A DNA stretch of 64,000 nt from Sepiola atlantica (GCA_963556195.1 OY744519.1:32002887-32066886), one strand, 5' to 3'; counted from the first letter of the stretch, positions 32,186 through 42,769 are shown. A program made the numbers and translations. Notes: generated from the letters alone by a model not told the origin.

Positions 32186-32240
32186 AGCACTTTTTATAAA
32201 CCTGGTTGAAATTCTTTGGATTACTACCCTGTGGATGTTT
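32186..32240 (-). repeat. R3 5' segment, inverted
   Basis: TTGAAATTCTTTGGATTACT is the reverse complement of the first part of the R3 copy at 21754-21800. Confidence 0.65.
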
Positions 32241-32254
32241 TACCTGGAGTATTA

Positions 32255-32259
<5 letters not shown>

Positions 32260-32302
<43 letters not shown>
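32260..32302. repeat. (TA)n microsatellite
   Basis: TA tract at the right edge of the inserted block in repeat R6. Confidence 0.95.
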
Positions 32303-32304
<2 letters not shown>

Positions 32305-32385
32305 CAATAAAATTACAATGTGAAACATTAGTTTATTATAAACTGTTTAAAAAATAATTATGCAAATTAGGCATTCAAATAGACG

Positions 32386-32390
<5 letters not shown>
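32303..32390 (+). repeat. Dispersed repeat R6, right part
   Basis: AACAATAAAATTAC and TAATTATGCAAATTAGGCAT are the reverse complement of 51020-51120, continuing the match that stopped at 31460. Confidence 0.75.

Positions 32391-32401
<11 letters not shown>

Positions 32402-32437
<36 letters not shown>
32402..32437. repeat. (TA)n microsatellite
   Basis: Adjoins a (CT)n tract on the left and (CA)n on the right. Confidence 0.95.
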
Positions 32438-32447
<10 letters not shown>

Positions 32448-32784
32448 GTATACTATGGAAAAGGAAAACCAAAAATATTATTTGTATTAATCAACGTTTC
32501 CTCTTTATTTCAAGACTTCCTATATATACAGTATTTCAAAATATTATGTTGTATTATTGATTTAAGTAATAGTAACCCGTTTTGATTGTAATATAGAAGT
32601 GATAAATAAAAAATAAACTTACATTTAGATTAAAGAAAACTTTTTTGTTGATTAAAGAAAACTTTTTGTTATTTTAATTCGGGATGATTAACGTTGTCTT
32701 TTGGACATTATGATAATCAATTTAGTCTGTGTCCTACTATTTAAGACAATATTTTATATATTTTTTGTTTTGTTTTTTGTTTAC

Positions 32785-33060
32785 TAATTAGTAACCACTT
32801 ATCAAGGCCAAAAGTCACTCGAGGATAAGGGTTAACAAGATGGATGAATTGTCAGTTGAACGATGAAGAATATTATGAGAGGATTGAAAATGATGAATGG
32901 AATGAACAAAGTTTGGTTACTTATGTGGACTGTTTTATGACAAGTATTTGTTAACATGACCTTGTTGTAGTCTGCAGGGAAACAGTCCCGTGGTAATGTG
33001 TTCCACAGATTGAAAGTTCTTGGAAAGACTTTCTCTGGCGGACTCACTGTGGATAGCGGG
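32785..33060 (-). mobile_element. LINE B 3' fragment
   Basis: The minus-strand reading includes EKVFPRTFNLWNTLPRDCF then PADYNKV, and the LINE B 3' UTR (TTAACCCTTATCC; GAGTGACTTTTGGCC). The homologous frame at 13246-13640 covers the same part. Confidence 0.8.
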
Positions 33061-33397
33061 TCTAATTTGTAATAAACAGATTAATACACATCGTTTGAGT
33101 TGCAGAAACAAGATGTCTGCATCTGTGTTGGTGTCTCTCTTTCTCAGCTGTATATGTCTTAACAGGAGATAAAACTCTATGAAATTGGTGATATACGCAC
33201 AATATTGCTGCACGCTTGCAAGACCTGGCCCCTGCACAAGTATCTTCATATACTTCAGGTCTTCGAGATATACTGCCTTTAACGCATCCTACGCATCAGT
33301 CTCTCCGACCAATTCCCGAACTGCACTATCTTGGTCAAGTCAACAAAAAAGAAGAGTTAAAAAGTGTGTGCAACATCTTTTTTGTAAAACCTATTTA
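33061..33397. other. Unassigned
   Basis: Mixed-composition sequence with a plus-strand frame at 33179-33559 that ends in translated CT repeat. No domain recognised. Confidence 0.35.
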
Positions 33398-33545
33398 TCT
33401 CCCCTCTCTCTCTCTCTCTCTGTACCCTTCTCTGTCTATCTGTGCCCTGTCCCCCCCCCTCTCTCTCTCTCTCTCTCTCTACCCCTTTCTCTATGCCCTC
33501 CTCTCTCTCTCTATGCCCCTCTGTCTCTGTCTCTCTCTCTCTCCT
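33398..33545. repeat. CT-rich tract
   Basis: Imperfect (CT)n with C-runs and TATGCCC interruptions. Confidence 0.9.
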
Positions 33546-34255
33546 ACCCTCTACTCTGAATTCAGATGAAGACAACAAGTGGACGATCACGGCCTGTGCA
33601 GTGAATGCACACGCTCACGTTTTTGTTGTTTTCTTTTCTAATGGTCAGACTAGTTTTTGTGGGTTTTTTTTAATGGTCGGATTATTTATTTGTTTTGTTT
33701 TTTAATGGTCTGATTAGTTTGTATTGTTGAACTATCGAAGTAGATTTTTTTTATTTATTTGTTTATTTTAATGGTCTGGGTAATTTTTTTACCGATTTCG
33801 GGTAGGGATTGTGAAAATTGAAATCCTTCATCTAAAACCGCAACAAAAATGTTAATACCCCTTGACCTTGGACAATTCTATTAAAGTAGAGATGCAACGT
33901 TGCTTTCAATGCCAACTCATTTAGAATAAAAAACATATCAGAACTTTGGCACTGCATGGATGTCACTTGCTGACAGGAACCACAAAATGGCGGTGGCAGT
34001 GTGAATGTTAGGTATACAGTTAGATTGAGGAAGTCTCTAGGAAACCGATACTTTCTGCTACTACTACTACTACTACTACTATTAATAATAATAATAATGG
34101 CACATTTTCTTTGCTGAATAAAACAAAACTTATGAAACTTTTTTTCACCTCACCACAACTTTCATTAACTTCCCTTCCCCATCACTGTTTAATTCAGATA
34201 CAAAATTGTCTTTTAACTTTGCTTTAACTTGTTCTGTATTTTTCTTCTGACTTTC
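33546..34255. other. Spacer, no gene seen
   Basis: TTTAATGGTC(T/G)GA-type phrases recur at about 33637, 33670, 33702 and 33768, a short degenerate tandem. A (CTA)n/(ATA)n run lies at 34058-34095. Confidence 0.45.
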
Positions 34256-34400
34256 CCATATTTTTCCACATTTTCCTTTTTTTCCACTTTTTCCTTTTTT
34301 TCCACTTTTTCCTTTTTTCCCCACTTTCCTTCCCTTTTTTCCCACTTTTTCCTTTTTTCCCACTTTCCTTCCCTTTTTTCCGCTTTCTTTCTTTCTATAG
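34256..34400. repeat. Pyrimidine minisatellite
   Basis: Degenerate copies of CCACTTTTTCCTTTTTT, about 17 bp, with CCTTCC variants. The Lys/Gly-rich minus frame is artefactual. Confidence 0.85.
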
Positions 34401-34822
34401 TTTTCTCTTATTTCCACTTAACTCTTTCTTTCTCTTTTTATCCTTTCTTTTCCTTTCCTTACCTTTCTCCATCTTTTGTTTGAAACCATCCCAATGACAG
34501 AAATCGATATATTAACGCAGAGGACAATAAGAAATCGACTGTTACTGTTGAGATTAAATTCAAACAATTAGCAGGATTTTTTTTCCAAATTTTTTTTTCC
34601 ACCCTGTTTATGTGTGGTTTTATTTTTTAAAGTAACTCGCGATTATGACGGTAAAATGTTGACTCTTTTTGAGGTTACACTTGCAATGTTGCCAGTAAGA
34701 AATCAACTGTTATTAATTTTTTATGATGAATAGCTGGAGTACTTGTCTGTGGACGCGTTCATAAATACTCACTCACTTAGACTCTGCTAGGGATTTGGGT
34801 CCCCAAATACTCCAAAACTTAA

Positions 34823-34823
<1 letters not shown>
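34401..34823. other. Spacer, no gene seen
   Basis: Pyrimidine-rich at the left, then AT-rich. No repeat partner found. Confidence 0.4.

Positions 34824-34873
<50 letters not shown>
34824..34873. repeat. (TA)n microsatellite
   Basis: 50-bp TA tract. Confidence 0.95.
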
Positions 34874-34874
<1 letters not shown>

Positions 34875-35490
34875 TTTTATGATGAACACTGAAGATAGTG
34901 TACACAATTGCATGGATGTAAAAATAATTGAAATTTGCTTTAATATTAAGATTCTGTAAAATTTTGTCATAGAAATGTAATTTTAATTTCATAAAATGGT
35001 ATGTAAGTTTGATTGAAGCATTTCTGGTAAATAGGTGTATAGGTATTTAATACGGCTGTATACAATGTAGAATGAGTCAGAACGATGAAAGAGATGAACA
35101 AAAACAAATAATTGAAGACAATATATGCAATATTTTTCTTTGAAAAAATTTATCTATTTATTTTTAAGTAAATCTTTCACATTATTTCAGTAATTTTTTC
35201 TTTCACTTACTGTTAATAGAATCCAGGATGATAGGAAATATTTTGATATTTAGGGAGAAACTTTCCCCTTCTCAAAAAACAAACGTTCTTTCTGATTACA
35301 GAGAAGAAACATCCAAGATAGCTGAAGAAAAATATTGCACATATTACCTTCAATCATTTGTTTTTCTTCATCTCTTTCAACGTTCCGAGGTTTTTTCTGC
35401 ATTGCATACAGCCTATTGCTGTTTTCTGGGTCAGAATCTATCCATCTAACACTTAGTTTTTTTATCTTGAAGTAGTATTTAAAAAAAAAA
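34874..35490. other. Spacer; unassigned 73-codon frame
   Basis: A plus frame at 35228-35449 has no recognisable domain. An inverted similarity (ATTGCATATATTGTC-like near 35120 against AATATTGCACATATTACC near 35333, with CAATCATTTGTTTTTCTTCA against GATGAACAAAAACAAATAAT) suggests a small old fold-back across 35080-35390. Confidence 0.4.
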
Positions 35491-35494
35491 TTTT

Positions 35495-35565
35495 TTTTTA
35501 TATCTCCTTACACCAATTGCTTCATACCTTGTCTGGAGCGATTTCCATAAAAAAAATTAATAATA
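35495..35565 (+). mobile_element. LINE C 3' end remnant
   Basis: CACCAATTGCTTCATACCTT then GTCTGGAGCGATTTCCATAA matches the end of the LINE C copy at 53570-53615. Confidence 0.6.
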
Positions 35566-35802
35566 ATTAAAAAAAACAAAAACTAATGAATAGTTGAGAA
35601 AAATTGTGATTCATATCTCCCTGTTAATTGAGTGGTCTCCCCTTTGCAGGTTGACTGTTTGGAGTTTCTAAAGCTAGATGGCTCTGGCTGACAGTCAATT
35701 TGCATTGGTGATTATCATTCATATTCAAACTCTACTTTTTGATTGAAAAATGCTTTTGATTATATGAGCTACCAGAAGGAGGATTAACAATTTGACATAA
35801 TC

Positions 35803-36252
35803 ATGGCTTCAAAAATGTCTACTCCACCTATACTGGATCCAGAAAAATATGATTCTTTGAGAAAGGAAATGAAGTTCTGGAAGAAGGCCACTTGTGTTGA
35901 AAAAGGCTAAAAGAGCCCCTACAGTGTTTTTGTCTTTAACTGGAAAGGCGCAGGAAGCAACTGTGGAAATGGATCCAAACACATTTAATGGTGAAGATGG
36001 GATTAAAAGTTTGACACTCTTCAAAGTTGATAATAACTTGGTGGCCTCGGTGGCATATGAGTCCTTTAAAAAGTATAAGACCAAAACTTACCTAAATCAA
36101 CGATTATCTGATTGAATTGGATCATCCAGTTCCCAAGTTGAGGGAATATGAGATAAGCCTACCAGAACCAGTTTTGGCATACAGAGCCATAAAAGGTGTC
36201 AACCTCTCCGATGACAATGAGAAGCGAGTGAAAGCTACGGTAGAAGATAACA
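35803..36252 (+). pseudogene. LTR-retrotransposon Gag fragment (Copia-like), frameshifted
   Basis: Starts with an ATG and the peptide STPPILDPEKYDSLRKEMKF, shifts frame near 35900 to VFLSLTGKAQEATVEMD and NTFNGEDGIKSLTLF, and shifts again near 36110 to PVPKLREYEISLPEPVLAYR and VNLSDDNEKRVKATVED. This order (a W/F-rich N-terminus, a LTGKA-like helix, a LAYR-x-K-x-x-NLS motif) is typical of Gag from Copia-type retrotransposons, which packages the element RNA. No zinc knuckle, protease, integrase or RT follows, because a minus-strand LINE A tail begins at 36253. Family assignment is from memory of the pattern. Confidence 0.6.
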
Positions 36253-36537
36253 CACCCCAAACAAGGCACGTTTGATTTGAGGTCAGATTTATAGGAGGCA
36301 TCCTAAGTTGAGAGTTGGGCAGCAAGATGTTTGTTTACATTACATTTAAATTTCTGCATGTTGGTACAGTCAGCGGAGCAGGGAGGGAATTCCAAAGGCC
36401 AGTTGTCTGAGGAAAGAACTTATTAAAGTGGAAAGTTTTCCGATATCTGGGGACATCTATGGTGGGATTTTGCTGTTAGTCAGGTGTATTTATGTTAAGG
36501 GGTACCAATGCAGTAACTTTATTGGAGCACGTGGTAC
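36253..36537 (-). mobile_element. LINE A 3' fragment, outer part
   Basis: Minus-strand LINE A: CACCCCAAACAAGGCACG is the 3' UTR end, followed by the reversed C-terminus up to TTATTGGAGCAC. It continues at 36986 beyond an inserted LINE. Confidence 0.8.
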
Positions 36538-36985
36538 ACCATAGCACTGGGCTCTTTGCGGCCCCAGGCTAATTGGCTAGGGATCTCGGAGTAGATTGGA
36601 ACCCTAGAGATGCAGTGTGCAGGGCCCACTGGTATGTGGACACTTCCCGACACTCACCAATCCAATCCCCGGCCACAGAGCATGTGGCATATGTTATCTT
36701 TGGATGGCCTGTCACAACCTGGGTGACATTAGTGTATGCGGCAACTCACAGGTAATATGGAAACCACATCAACTCTAGTTAGATGGGAACGATGGAGGTC
36801 TGGACTACCAAAAGTGTTCAAGTTGGTGAAGGATAGGCATCCAGACGTAAAACTGCCTTAAAATTTATGTCTAGTCGAAATACGACTAGACAATTAGGCC
36901 CCACCCTCATCAGATGATTAATTGTGGCCTGATTCAACAAATAAACTGGTTATTGTTGATGATGATGATGATGATTACATTCCAT
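36538..36985 (+). mobile_element. LINE tail inserted in LINE A
   Basis: Translated traces such as DRHPDVKLP, then a 3' UTR around TAGTCGAAATACGACTAGAC (a hairpin), ending in (GATGAT)n. It resembles the ends of RTE/CR1-type LINEs. It has no RT and its family is uncertain. Confidence 0.55.
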
Positions 36986-37012
36986 TGAAATACTTGTAAA
37001 ACAAGTACAAGG
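36986..37012 (-). mobile_element. LINE A 3' fragment, inner part
   Basis: ACATTCCATTGAAATACTTG then TAAAACAAGTACA equals 9655-9690 of another minus-strand copy, directly following the block that stops at 36537. Confidence 0.7.
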
Positions 37013-37560
37013 ATGCTGATGACATCACGCTCTATTCTAGACTTGTGAGTAAAAACACACACATATTCAAGGCAATGGCTGAATCAAGTCTGTAGTAGAA
37101 TGAGGCCATAAATGGATGGTTACGTTCAATGCTGCTAAGACAAAACTCCATTCCTTTAACAATTATAAGAAAACTTTCCAACCACCGACTGGCATGGCTG
37201 ATAGCACCATTCCTGATAGTCCAACGTTCAAACTCCTTGGTCTAACATTCACCGGCAACATGAATTGGAATAAATACATAGAAGACACTGCCAAGTCTGC
37301 TGCAAAAAAAGATGAGCTCCCTCTACCGGGCTAGTAAACTTTTCACTCTTGTCAGTATCCTATATCTCTATAAAGCCACCATTCACCTGTGCATGGAGTA
37401 TTATTGACACATCTGGGCTGGAGCACTAGCCACTAGTCTGTTTCTTGTAGACAGACAGGGTCCAAAAAAGAGCCTCTAATCTAATAGGTCCCACACTGTC
37501 TACCAAGTCCAGCCTCTGTCCCACCGTCGCAATTTTGCATCCCTGTGTTCTTAAATGGAA
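37013..37560 (+). mobile_element. LINE A fragment, RT end to C-terminus
   Basis: Begins in the RT catalytic region (GATGACATCACGCTCTATTC, encoding DDITLYS), then the open frame MVTFNAAKTKLHSFNNYKK, KLLGLTFTGNMNWNKYIEDT, and out-of-frame ATIHLCMEYY.HIWAG. Compared with 49870-50400 it has several indels and lacks the 3' UTR. Confidence 0.87.
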
Positions 37561-38345
37561 TCTTGGCGCTATTTTCTTTAAACAAGACTCTGATTTAACA
37601 ATTTCACGATTAACTCAGCGCTGAATTTTTTCTTTTGTAGAAAAATTATTTTTTACACCTATTTTTAAAATGATTCTTTCATTGTACGCCCAAACAATGT
37701 CGATGATATTTGTAGCATATAAGTAGGACTATCAAAATAAATTGTAAAATTTGACTTATTTGCATATTGTGATGGCGGCCATCTTGAATTTATAATGAGT
37801 TTGACCATCCGTTCCTGGAAAATTATAATTTTCTCATGCACATATTAGTCAATGGCTGAATTTATTGTGTATGTTTGTGCTGTTGTCTTATATTGCAAAT
37901 AAAACCAGTTTGGAATGTAGTATCGTCTGCTATCGAAGCTTGTAGACTTGTCACAATTTTGTGACAGCTGTGCTAAGAGGGTTAAATAATTTCATTTGTT
38001 GCTTGTAAATTAAAATGCATAAACGTTTCCATTGGTTTTTAATTTATTCGTTTAACTAAAAGCCAAAAATGAATGCAAAGAAAAGAATGTAATGGAACTT
38101 TTTAATGTTATTTTCCTTTTGAAATTGTGTGCCATTCAGAAAGTCCCATGAGCAGCAGTTTTCTCATGACTGTTGTAGATCTATCCTTTATTGTTATTAT
38201 AGATTAGCAGGGCTATTTGGTGTCGTAATTTCCGTTTAAATAACGTAGATTACAGAAGAAGATAAACGTAAAGCTAAACAATCCCCATAATATTGTGATT
38301 TGAGATGCTTATGTTAGGACAAAATCAGAATTTAAATACTTACTC
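37561..38345. other. Spacer, no gene seen
   Basis: AT-rich. GATGGCGGCCATCTTGAATT occurs near 37770. A GAGGGTTAAATA end near 37978 could be a TTAA-type element border but has no mirror end. Confidence 0.4.
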
Positions 38346-38415
38346 GGCCCGCAGTGAGGTTTGAACTCATAACCTCTGTTATGCTAACATGACATGCTAA
38401 CCATTTCAGCCACCG
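38346..38415 (-). mobile_element. tRNA-like SINE head
   Basis: Minus strand: GGTGGCTGAAATGGTTAGCA (A box) and GAGTTCAAACCTCACTG (B box), about 45 bases apart. No matching acceptor stem is seen, so a SINE head rather than a tRNA gene is likely. Confidence 0.6.
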
Positions 38416-38451
38416 AATCAATTCTGTCTGTATCTCAGTTGATTTATTTAT

Positions 38452-38743
38452 CTCCGCATAAAGATTTGACACAAGGTCGGAAGGTGGGGATTGAAAAGCC
38501 AGTGCCCATGAAGTAGAGCACTCTGGCCTACAAAAAATGTCTAAACGGCCATGTCCGCATTTCCCGGTAGGGGCGCCTCAGACGATAAGCAATAAACCCC
38601 TTCTCAAAGCACAAGAAAGTAAAGCCTCCCAGAACTGCACAGAACCATATTTCAGCCCGACAGAACGGGGCCAGAAGATGCCACAATGGCCTACCCTCTG
38701 TCAGACTGATTGTCGAGGACGTATCCTTGACTGGTATGAATAA
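38452..38743 (-). mobile_element. SINE V2 copy
   Basis: Plus-strand reading: ACACAAGGTCGGAAGGTGGG, CGGTAGGGGCGCCTCAGACG, then the head hairpin GTCGAGGACGTATCCTTGAC and TGGTATGAA. Part of the middle (the hairpin around AGGAGGT) is deleted. Confidence 0.85.
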
Positions 38744-40652
38744 AACTTACTCTGGCGGAAACTAGAATTTTGTATCTCAGTTGAATGTTGCTTAAAAAAA
38801 AAAGGGCTGCATTTCTTTTGTCTCCCCTTTCACCCTGTCAACAATGAAAGAAAAAAAAGGGTTGATATGCCATAAAACAGAAAAACCAAGCCAAAGTTCA
38901 TTAGGTTCTTTAGAATGAATAATTTACAATAAATATTGTATTTCGGCATCACCTTCCCGCCTTGCCCCCCCCCCTCCTCCAATACAAAATGTGATAAAAT
39001 AAACAAACCAAACCAGTTTAAATCTAGTCGTTTAATGAACTTTGTGACTTTAAGTTGGGTTTTACGTCGCCCATTGTGAGGTCATTTTATGCTGAAACTT
39101 GTACGTATGTTTCTTCGTGTGAGAATAGTTTGCAGATTCATTTGTTTAGCAGGTGTGTATTTTGTAAATAAATAGTTTGTAAACGATAGGAGTTGACCCG
39201 TTATTAATAGCGATTAAGGTATGACTCAACACTTCTCAAAGATCTCAAATTGAGGCCTCACTACTAGATGTACAGGGTGACCCCCCCCCCCCCTAAAAAA
39301 ATGCCACTCATGAAATTGTTTATAAAATTCACAGCCCCTCACATAATAATTCAGAGGAGATAACTTGAATATTATTCAAGGGAAATAACTCGTGAATATT
39401 ATGAGCTTACAATACACCAATCTCAAACGTACATCAATTACGATAGTTCGAAATTATCAAACTACCTCCACCTGCATTTGTTTTAAGTGGATCTTGCGTT
39501 GTGGAGAATCAGATCTGCTCTCACTACCAGATAAGTGATGGCTTTTCAGGGGCACAATGCATATCCCGTACCGTAGACCTACCTGGTTGCAGGTGTAATA
39601 GAAGTGTTTTCCTTCTGGACTATTCGATTCTAATGGCTGGAGAAACATACATACGTATCCATTTTATCATCTTATCTCCCTTGGTCAGGGGTCTGACGTT
39701 TTCTGATAGCCTGCATCTCAGTCTACAAGCTTGGCGACCTTTAGGATTAGTTTCTGTTCAAATTTCATTGCCAAAGATTCTTGTTGATGGTTTTCATGCA
39801 AGTTTTTTTGGGTCGTCTCATTTTACTCCAGCCGTCAATCTCGAGATCTCTACATTTTCTTATCAAAGAATCACTCCTCTCTCAACGTGGCCAAACCAAC
39901 ATAGTCAACTGACCGTCACAAAAAGTTATACAAATTCATACCTTTCCATACAATAACCCCGGCAGAACTCTTTAATATTTTCAGTAACTACCGCATCAAC
40001 ATCAGCATCACTTCCACCACTTTCTTCCACAACTTACTTACATCGATCACCATGGTAACAGCTGGTCAAAAATAATTTTGCTATGTGACAGAATTGAGAA
40101 GAAAAAAAAAAAAAGATTTGTCCTTTTTTATTGAATGGTTTTATGATGTAAGAATTAACTTGCCAAAAATGTTATCCTCCCTCCTTCGCTCTCCCCATTC
40201 CGTCCAGCAACCACTACACTGACTTGCCACTGTTGCCCCCTTCCTCCCAATTGGCTGATTCTGGAACACAAAACAGCTTTTATAATTAGTTCTATTCTGT
40301 CCTCACAAGCGAAACCTAATTTAGCTTTTGACATTAAGTTTGACTCACTTACTCTCCCAATGTTGAAAGCAGTTTCTCCTGATCTGCAATTCACTAACTG
40401 TCCCTTCTTCGCCACTGCCGCTCCCATCCCTAGCAATAACTGTACCCCCCCTCCCCAGTTCTCTCCCTTTCTCTTACCCCCTCCCCTATTAGGGTAAACT
40501 CTTCCATCCCACTCTCCCCTCCCATAGACCAAAGCAATTCTACCTTGTTCAAACTATTGCGCCACTCCCCACCTGGGATGGAGAGTGAGGAGAGTGGATG
40601 GATATATAATTGCTGCAAAAAGAAATGCTATTGGGTGTGGGTTTTATAGCAG

Positions 40653-40653
<1 letters not shown>
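38744..40653. other. Unassigned region with a 151-codon frame
   Basis: The plus frame 39501-39956 includes SLQAWRPLGLVSVQISLPKI and SSHFTPAVNLEISTFSYQRI. I cannot assign it to a family; it may be an old retroelement 3' region. A minus frame at 40155-40532 is GGE-rich and is not supported. CAGGGTGACCCCC near 39274 is a lone MITE-like end. Confidence 0.35.

Positions 40654-40705
<52 letters not shown>
40654..40705. repeat. (TA)n microsatellite
   Basis: TA tract next to the 3' end of a Helitron-like element. Confidence 0.95.
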
Positions 40706-40707
<2 letters not shown>

Positions 40708-40709
<2 letters not shown>

Positions 40710-41265
40710 TAGTATTAACCCAGCGCTTGCTGAGATGTATTGCTGGTTGGAAATAATTTAAAATATAGTCATGTTCACAATTTTTGCCTTGAAACAAAAG
40801 TTAAAAATAAGATCGGCAATATGAGGTCAAGTAAAAAAAATAACTGTTATCACGGTGGTGTTTTCTTAAAAACAGACAAACAATTACAGCTGTAAAACAG
40901 CAAATGATTTTAACGAATCGAAATGAATTCGTTTTTTTTCATTTTAAATATTAAAAATATCAATAAAAATAATAATTTTTTTAAATACATTCTTCATTGA
41001 GATATTCTTTGTTTAATTTTATTTTTGTTTTATGAAACGAAGAAAATCTATTAAAAAAAAAATATGAATTTCGTTTCTTTACGTTCTAGTTTATTTCAGT
41101 TATTTTATGGACCTAGCCGATAATTGTCCCTAGTGACCCCAGATGGAATAAAAGGAAAATTTCAATGGTGTATTTAGATTCTGTGAAAAATTAAACTCTT
41201 ATTGAAACTTATTTGAATGTTGTTAACATATCGATTTCTATAACACAAATATTGACTTATATTGG
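40708..41265 (-). mobile_element. Helitron-like element, inverted copy
   Basis: Reverse-complement match along most of its length to 47124-47737: GACCTAGCCGATAATTGTCC (reverse strand GGACAATTATCGGCTAGGTC) against GGCAATTATCGGTTAGGCCC, and AGTTTATTTCAG-type blocks. The 3' end is degraded (TTAGTATTAACCCAGCG). Confidence 0.6.
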
Positions 41266-41278
41266 ATATCATATGAAT

Positions 41279-41281
<3 letters not shown>

Positions 41282-41335
<54 letters not shown>
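41282..41335. repeat. (TA)n microsatellite
   Basis: TA tract at the 5' side of the inverted Helitron-like element. Confidence 0.95.
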
Positions 41336-41340
<5 letters not shown>

Positions 41341-41828
41341 TAGTACATGTATTATATTTGTTTCTATAGATGTTAATCCAATAAAACTCCAGTGTTTATA
41401 AAAAGTGCTCAATAACAAGTAAAATATTTGCCTTAACATTAGTAGAAATACAGAGAACAATCTCAAGTGGGTAATAAAAAATAAATAAGGATTTGGAAAC
41501 GGTTCCAATAAGATTGGAACTGAAAGAAAGTGTGAAACGCATATGTGTAATTTGATATGAAGGTTGCCCGTTGAATTATGAACCCATCCCCTCCTAACCA
41601 GGGCAATATACTGAACAAGGAAGTTGGAATTTCTCTAAAGGTATGAGGAAGTTGACTCTCGATAGAGGGAACAACTCAAACATGTATACACATATGTAAC
41701 CAATAATGTTTGTATGAATAAACATTTATAATATATATATGAAAATTTATAACTAAAAGGTAAACTTTTAGAGAGTTGAACCTATTGTGAGGTTAGGAAA
41801 GCTCAATATACTGGATAGAGCAAAAATA

Positions 41829-42346
41829 TAAGTCAATGAAAATAATTAGACCTGCAAAGGGAAGCAAATCATAATCTTCGGTTGTTCAAAGCAAGGACGT
41901 TTAGTGAATAACAATATTTATTTTTCTTCTTTCATTCCACCAAAGTCTGTAGTCTATGGAGGGAAGATCAGATAAAATTGATCTTCCCTCCATAGACTAC
42001 AGACTTGGGTGGAATCATCGTCGCTGGATCTTTACACGGATTCTTTTGGATTTACCAATACATCTGAACCACATACTACTTGAATTTCCGTTTTTGTGAC
42101 ACTCCTATACACTGGAAAATACCCGTTTGAACTTTAAAACTTTTTCGAATATTGACTGTCTTCATCTATCAACTTATCCATCATTAACTTCCTCTGATGA
42201 TAAGATTTTAATCTTTGAAAAGCTTGGCTTAAGGAATGAAAGAGAGGAAAAATAAATATTGTTATTCACTAAACGTCCTTGCTTTGAAAAATCGAAGATT
42301 ATGATTTGCTTCCCTTTGCAGGTCTAATTATTTTCATTGACTTATA
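41829..42346. mobile_element. Nested inverted-repeat element
   Basis: Outer arms 41829-41938 and 42233-42346 are reverse complements (GACCTGCAAAGGGAAGCAAA against TTTGCTTCCCTTTGCAGGTC). Inner arms 41934-41973 and 41978-42016 form a second near-perfect hairpin around GATAAAAT (GTAGTCTATGGAGGGAAGAT). The unpaired segment 42017-42188 has no ORF. A hammerhead-like sequence abuts the right outer arm. Confidence 0.85.
42189..42236 (+). ncRNA. Hammerhead ribozyme candidate
   Basis: Order of parts: TTCCT (42189-42193, stem I 5' strand), CTGATGA (42194-42200), T-AAGAT-TTTA-ATCTT-T (stem II), GAA (42217-42219), A-AGC-TTG-GCT-T (stem III, 42220-42230), A at the cleavage position (42231), AGGAA (42232-42236, stem I 3' strand pairing with TTCCT). 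All invariant core positions of the hammerhead fold are present, including the A15.1-U16.1 pair. The only departure is a U-U pair at the base of stem II. Type I hammerheads are known in Penelope-like elements and retrozymes. Not shown to be active. Confidence 0.55.
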
Positions 42347-42640
42347 TATATATGTAAAAAAAACTTGTTTATGAGAAAAAAATGTTTGTCTACAGTTCTT
42401 ATATTGTTTGATTTTGTCAGAGCTATTGCATAACTTTCACTAATACCCTTGAAGAAGGTATTAACCAATCAATTCTATATAATAGGTCTGGTGTTTCGAC
42501 ATTAAACAACCCGAAAAAGGTTGATTTGTCATAAAACAAACGCTTATTGAAAAGTATAAGGTTGTCAGTATTAATATATTATTAACATAACCTGAGATGA
42601 ATGTTACAGCTGGTAAATACACACACCTGCCCCCCCCCCT

Positions 42641-42642
<2 letters not shown>

Positions 42643-42691
<49 letters not shown>
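42643..42691. repeat. (TA)n microsatellite
   Basis: TA tract that supplies the target site of the adjacent short MITE. Confidence 0.95.
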
Positions 42692-42696
<5 letters not shown>

Positions 42697-42769
42697 GTTT
42701 CAAAAGTCTTGGGGACATTTTAATTTAATTTAACTTGTAATGTTCCCAAGACTTTTGAAACACCCTGTA
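42692..42769. mobile_element. Short mariner-like MITE, about 78 bp
   Basis: GGGTGTTTCAAAAGTCTTGG then GGACATT at the left and AATGTTCCCAAGACTTTTGA then AACACCCTG at the right are inverted repeats around a 20-bp AT-rich centre. The left end has lost CA of the expected CAGGGTG, merging with the (TA)n. Confidence 0.85.

Noticed and set aside
37561..37990. piggyBac-type MITE (GAGGGTTAA end)
   Set aside because: No matching inverted terminus was found on the left side.
40155..40532. 125-codon minus-strand frame rich in Gly/Glu
   Set aside because: No domain, biased composition, and pyrimidine-rich plus-strand DNA explains it.
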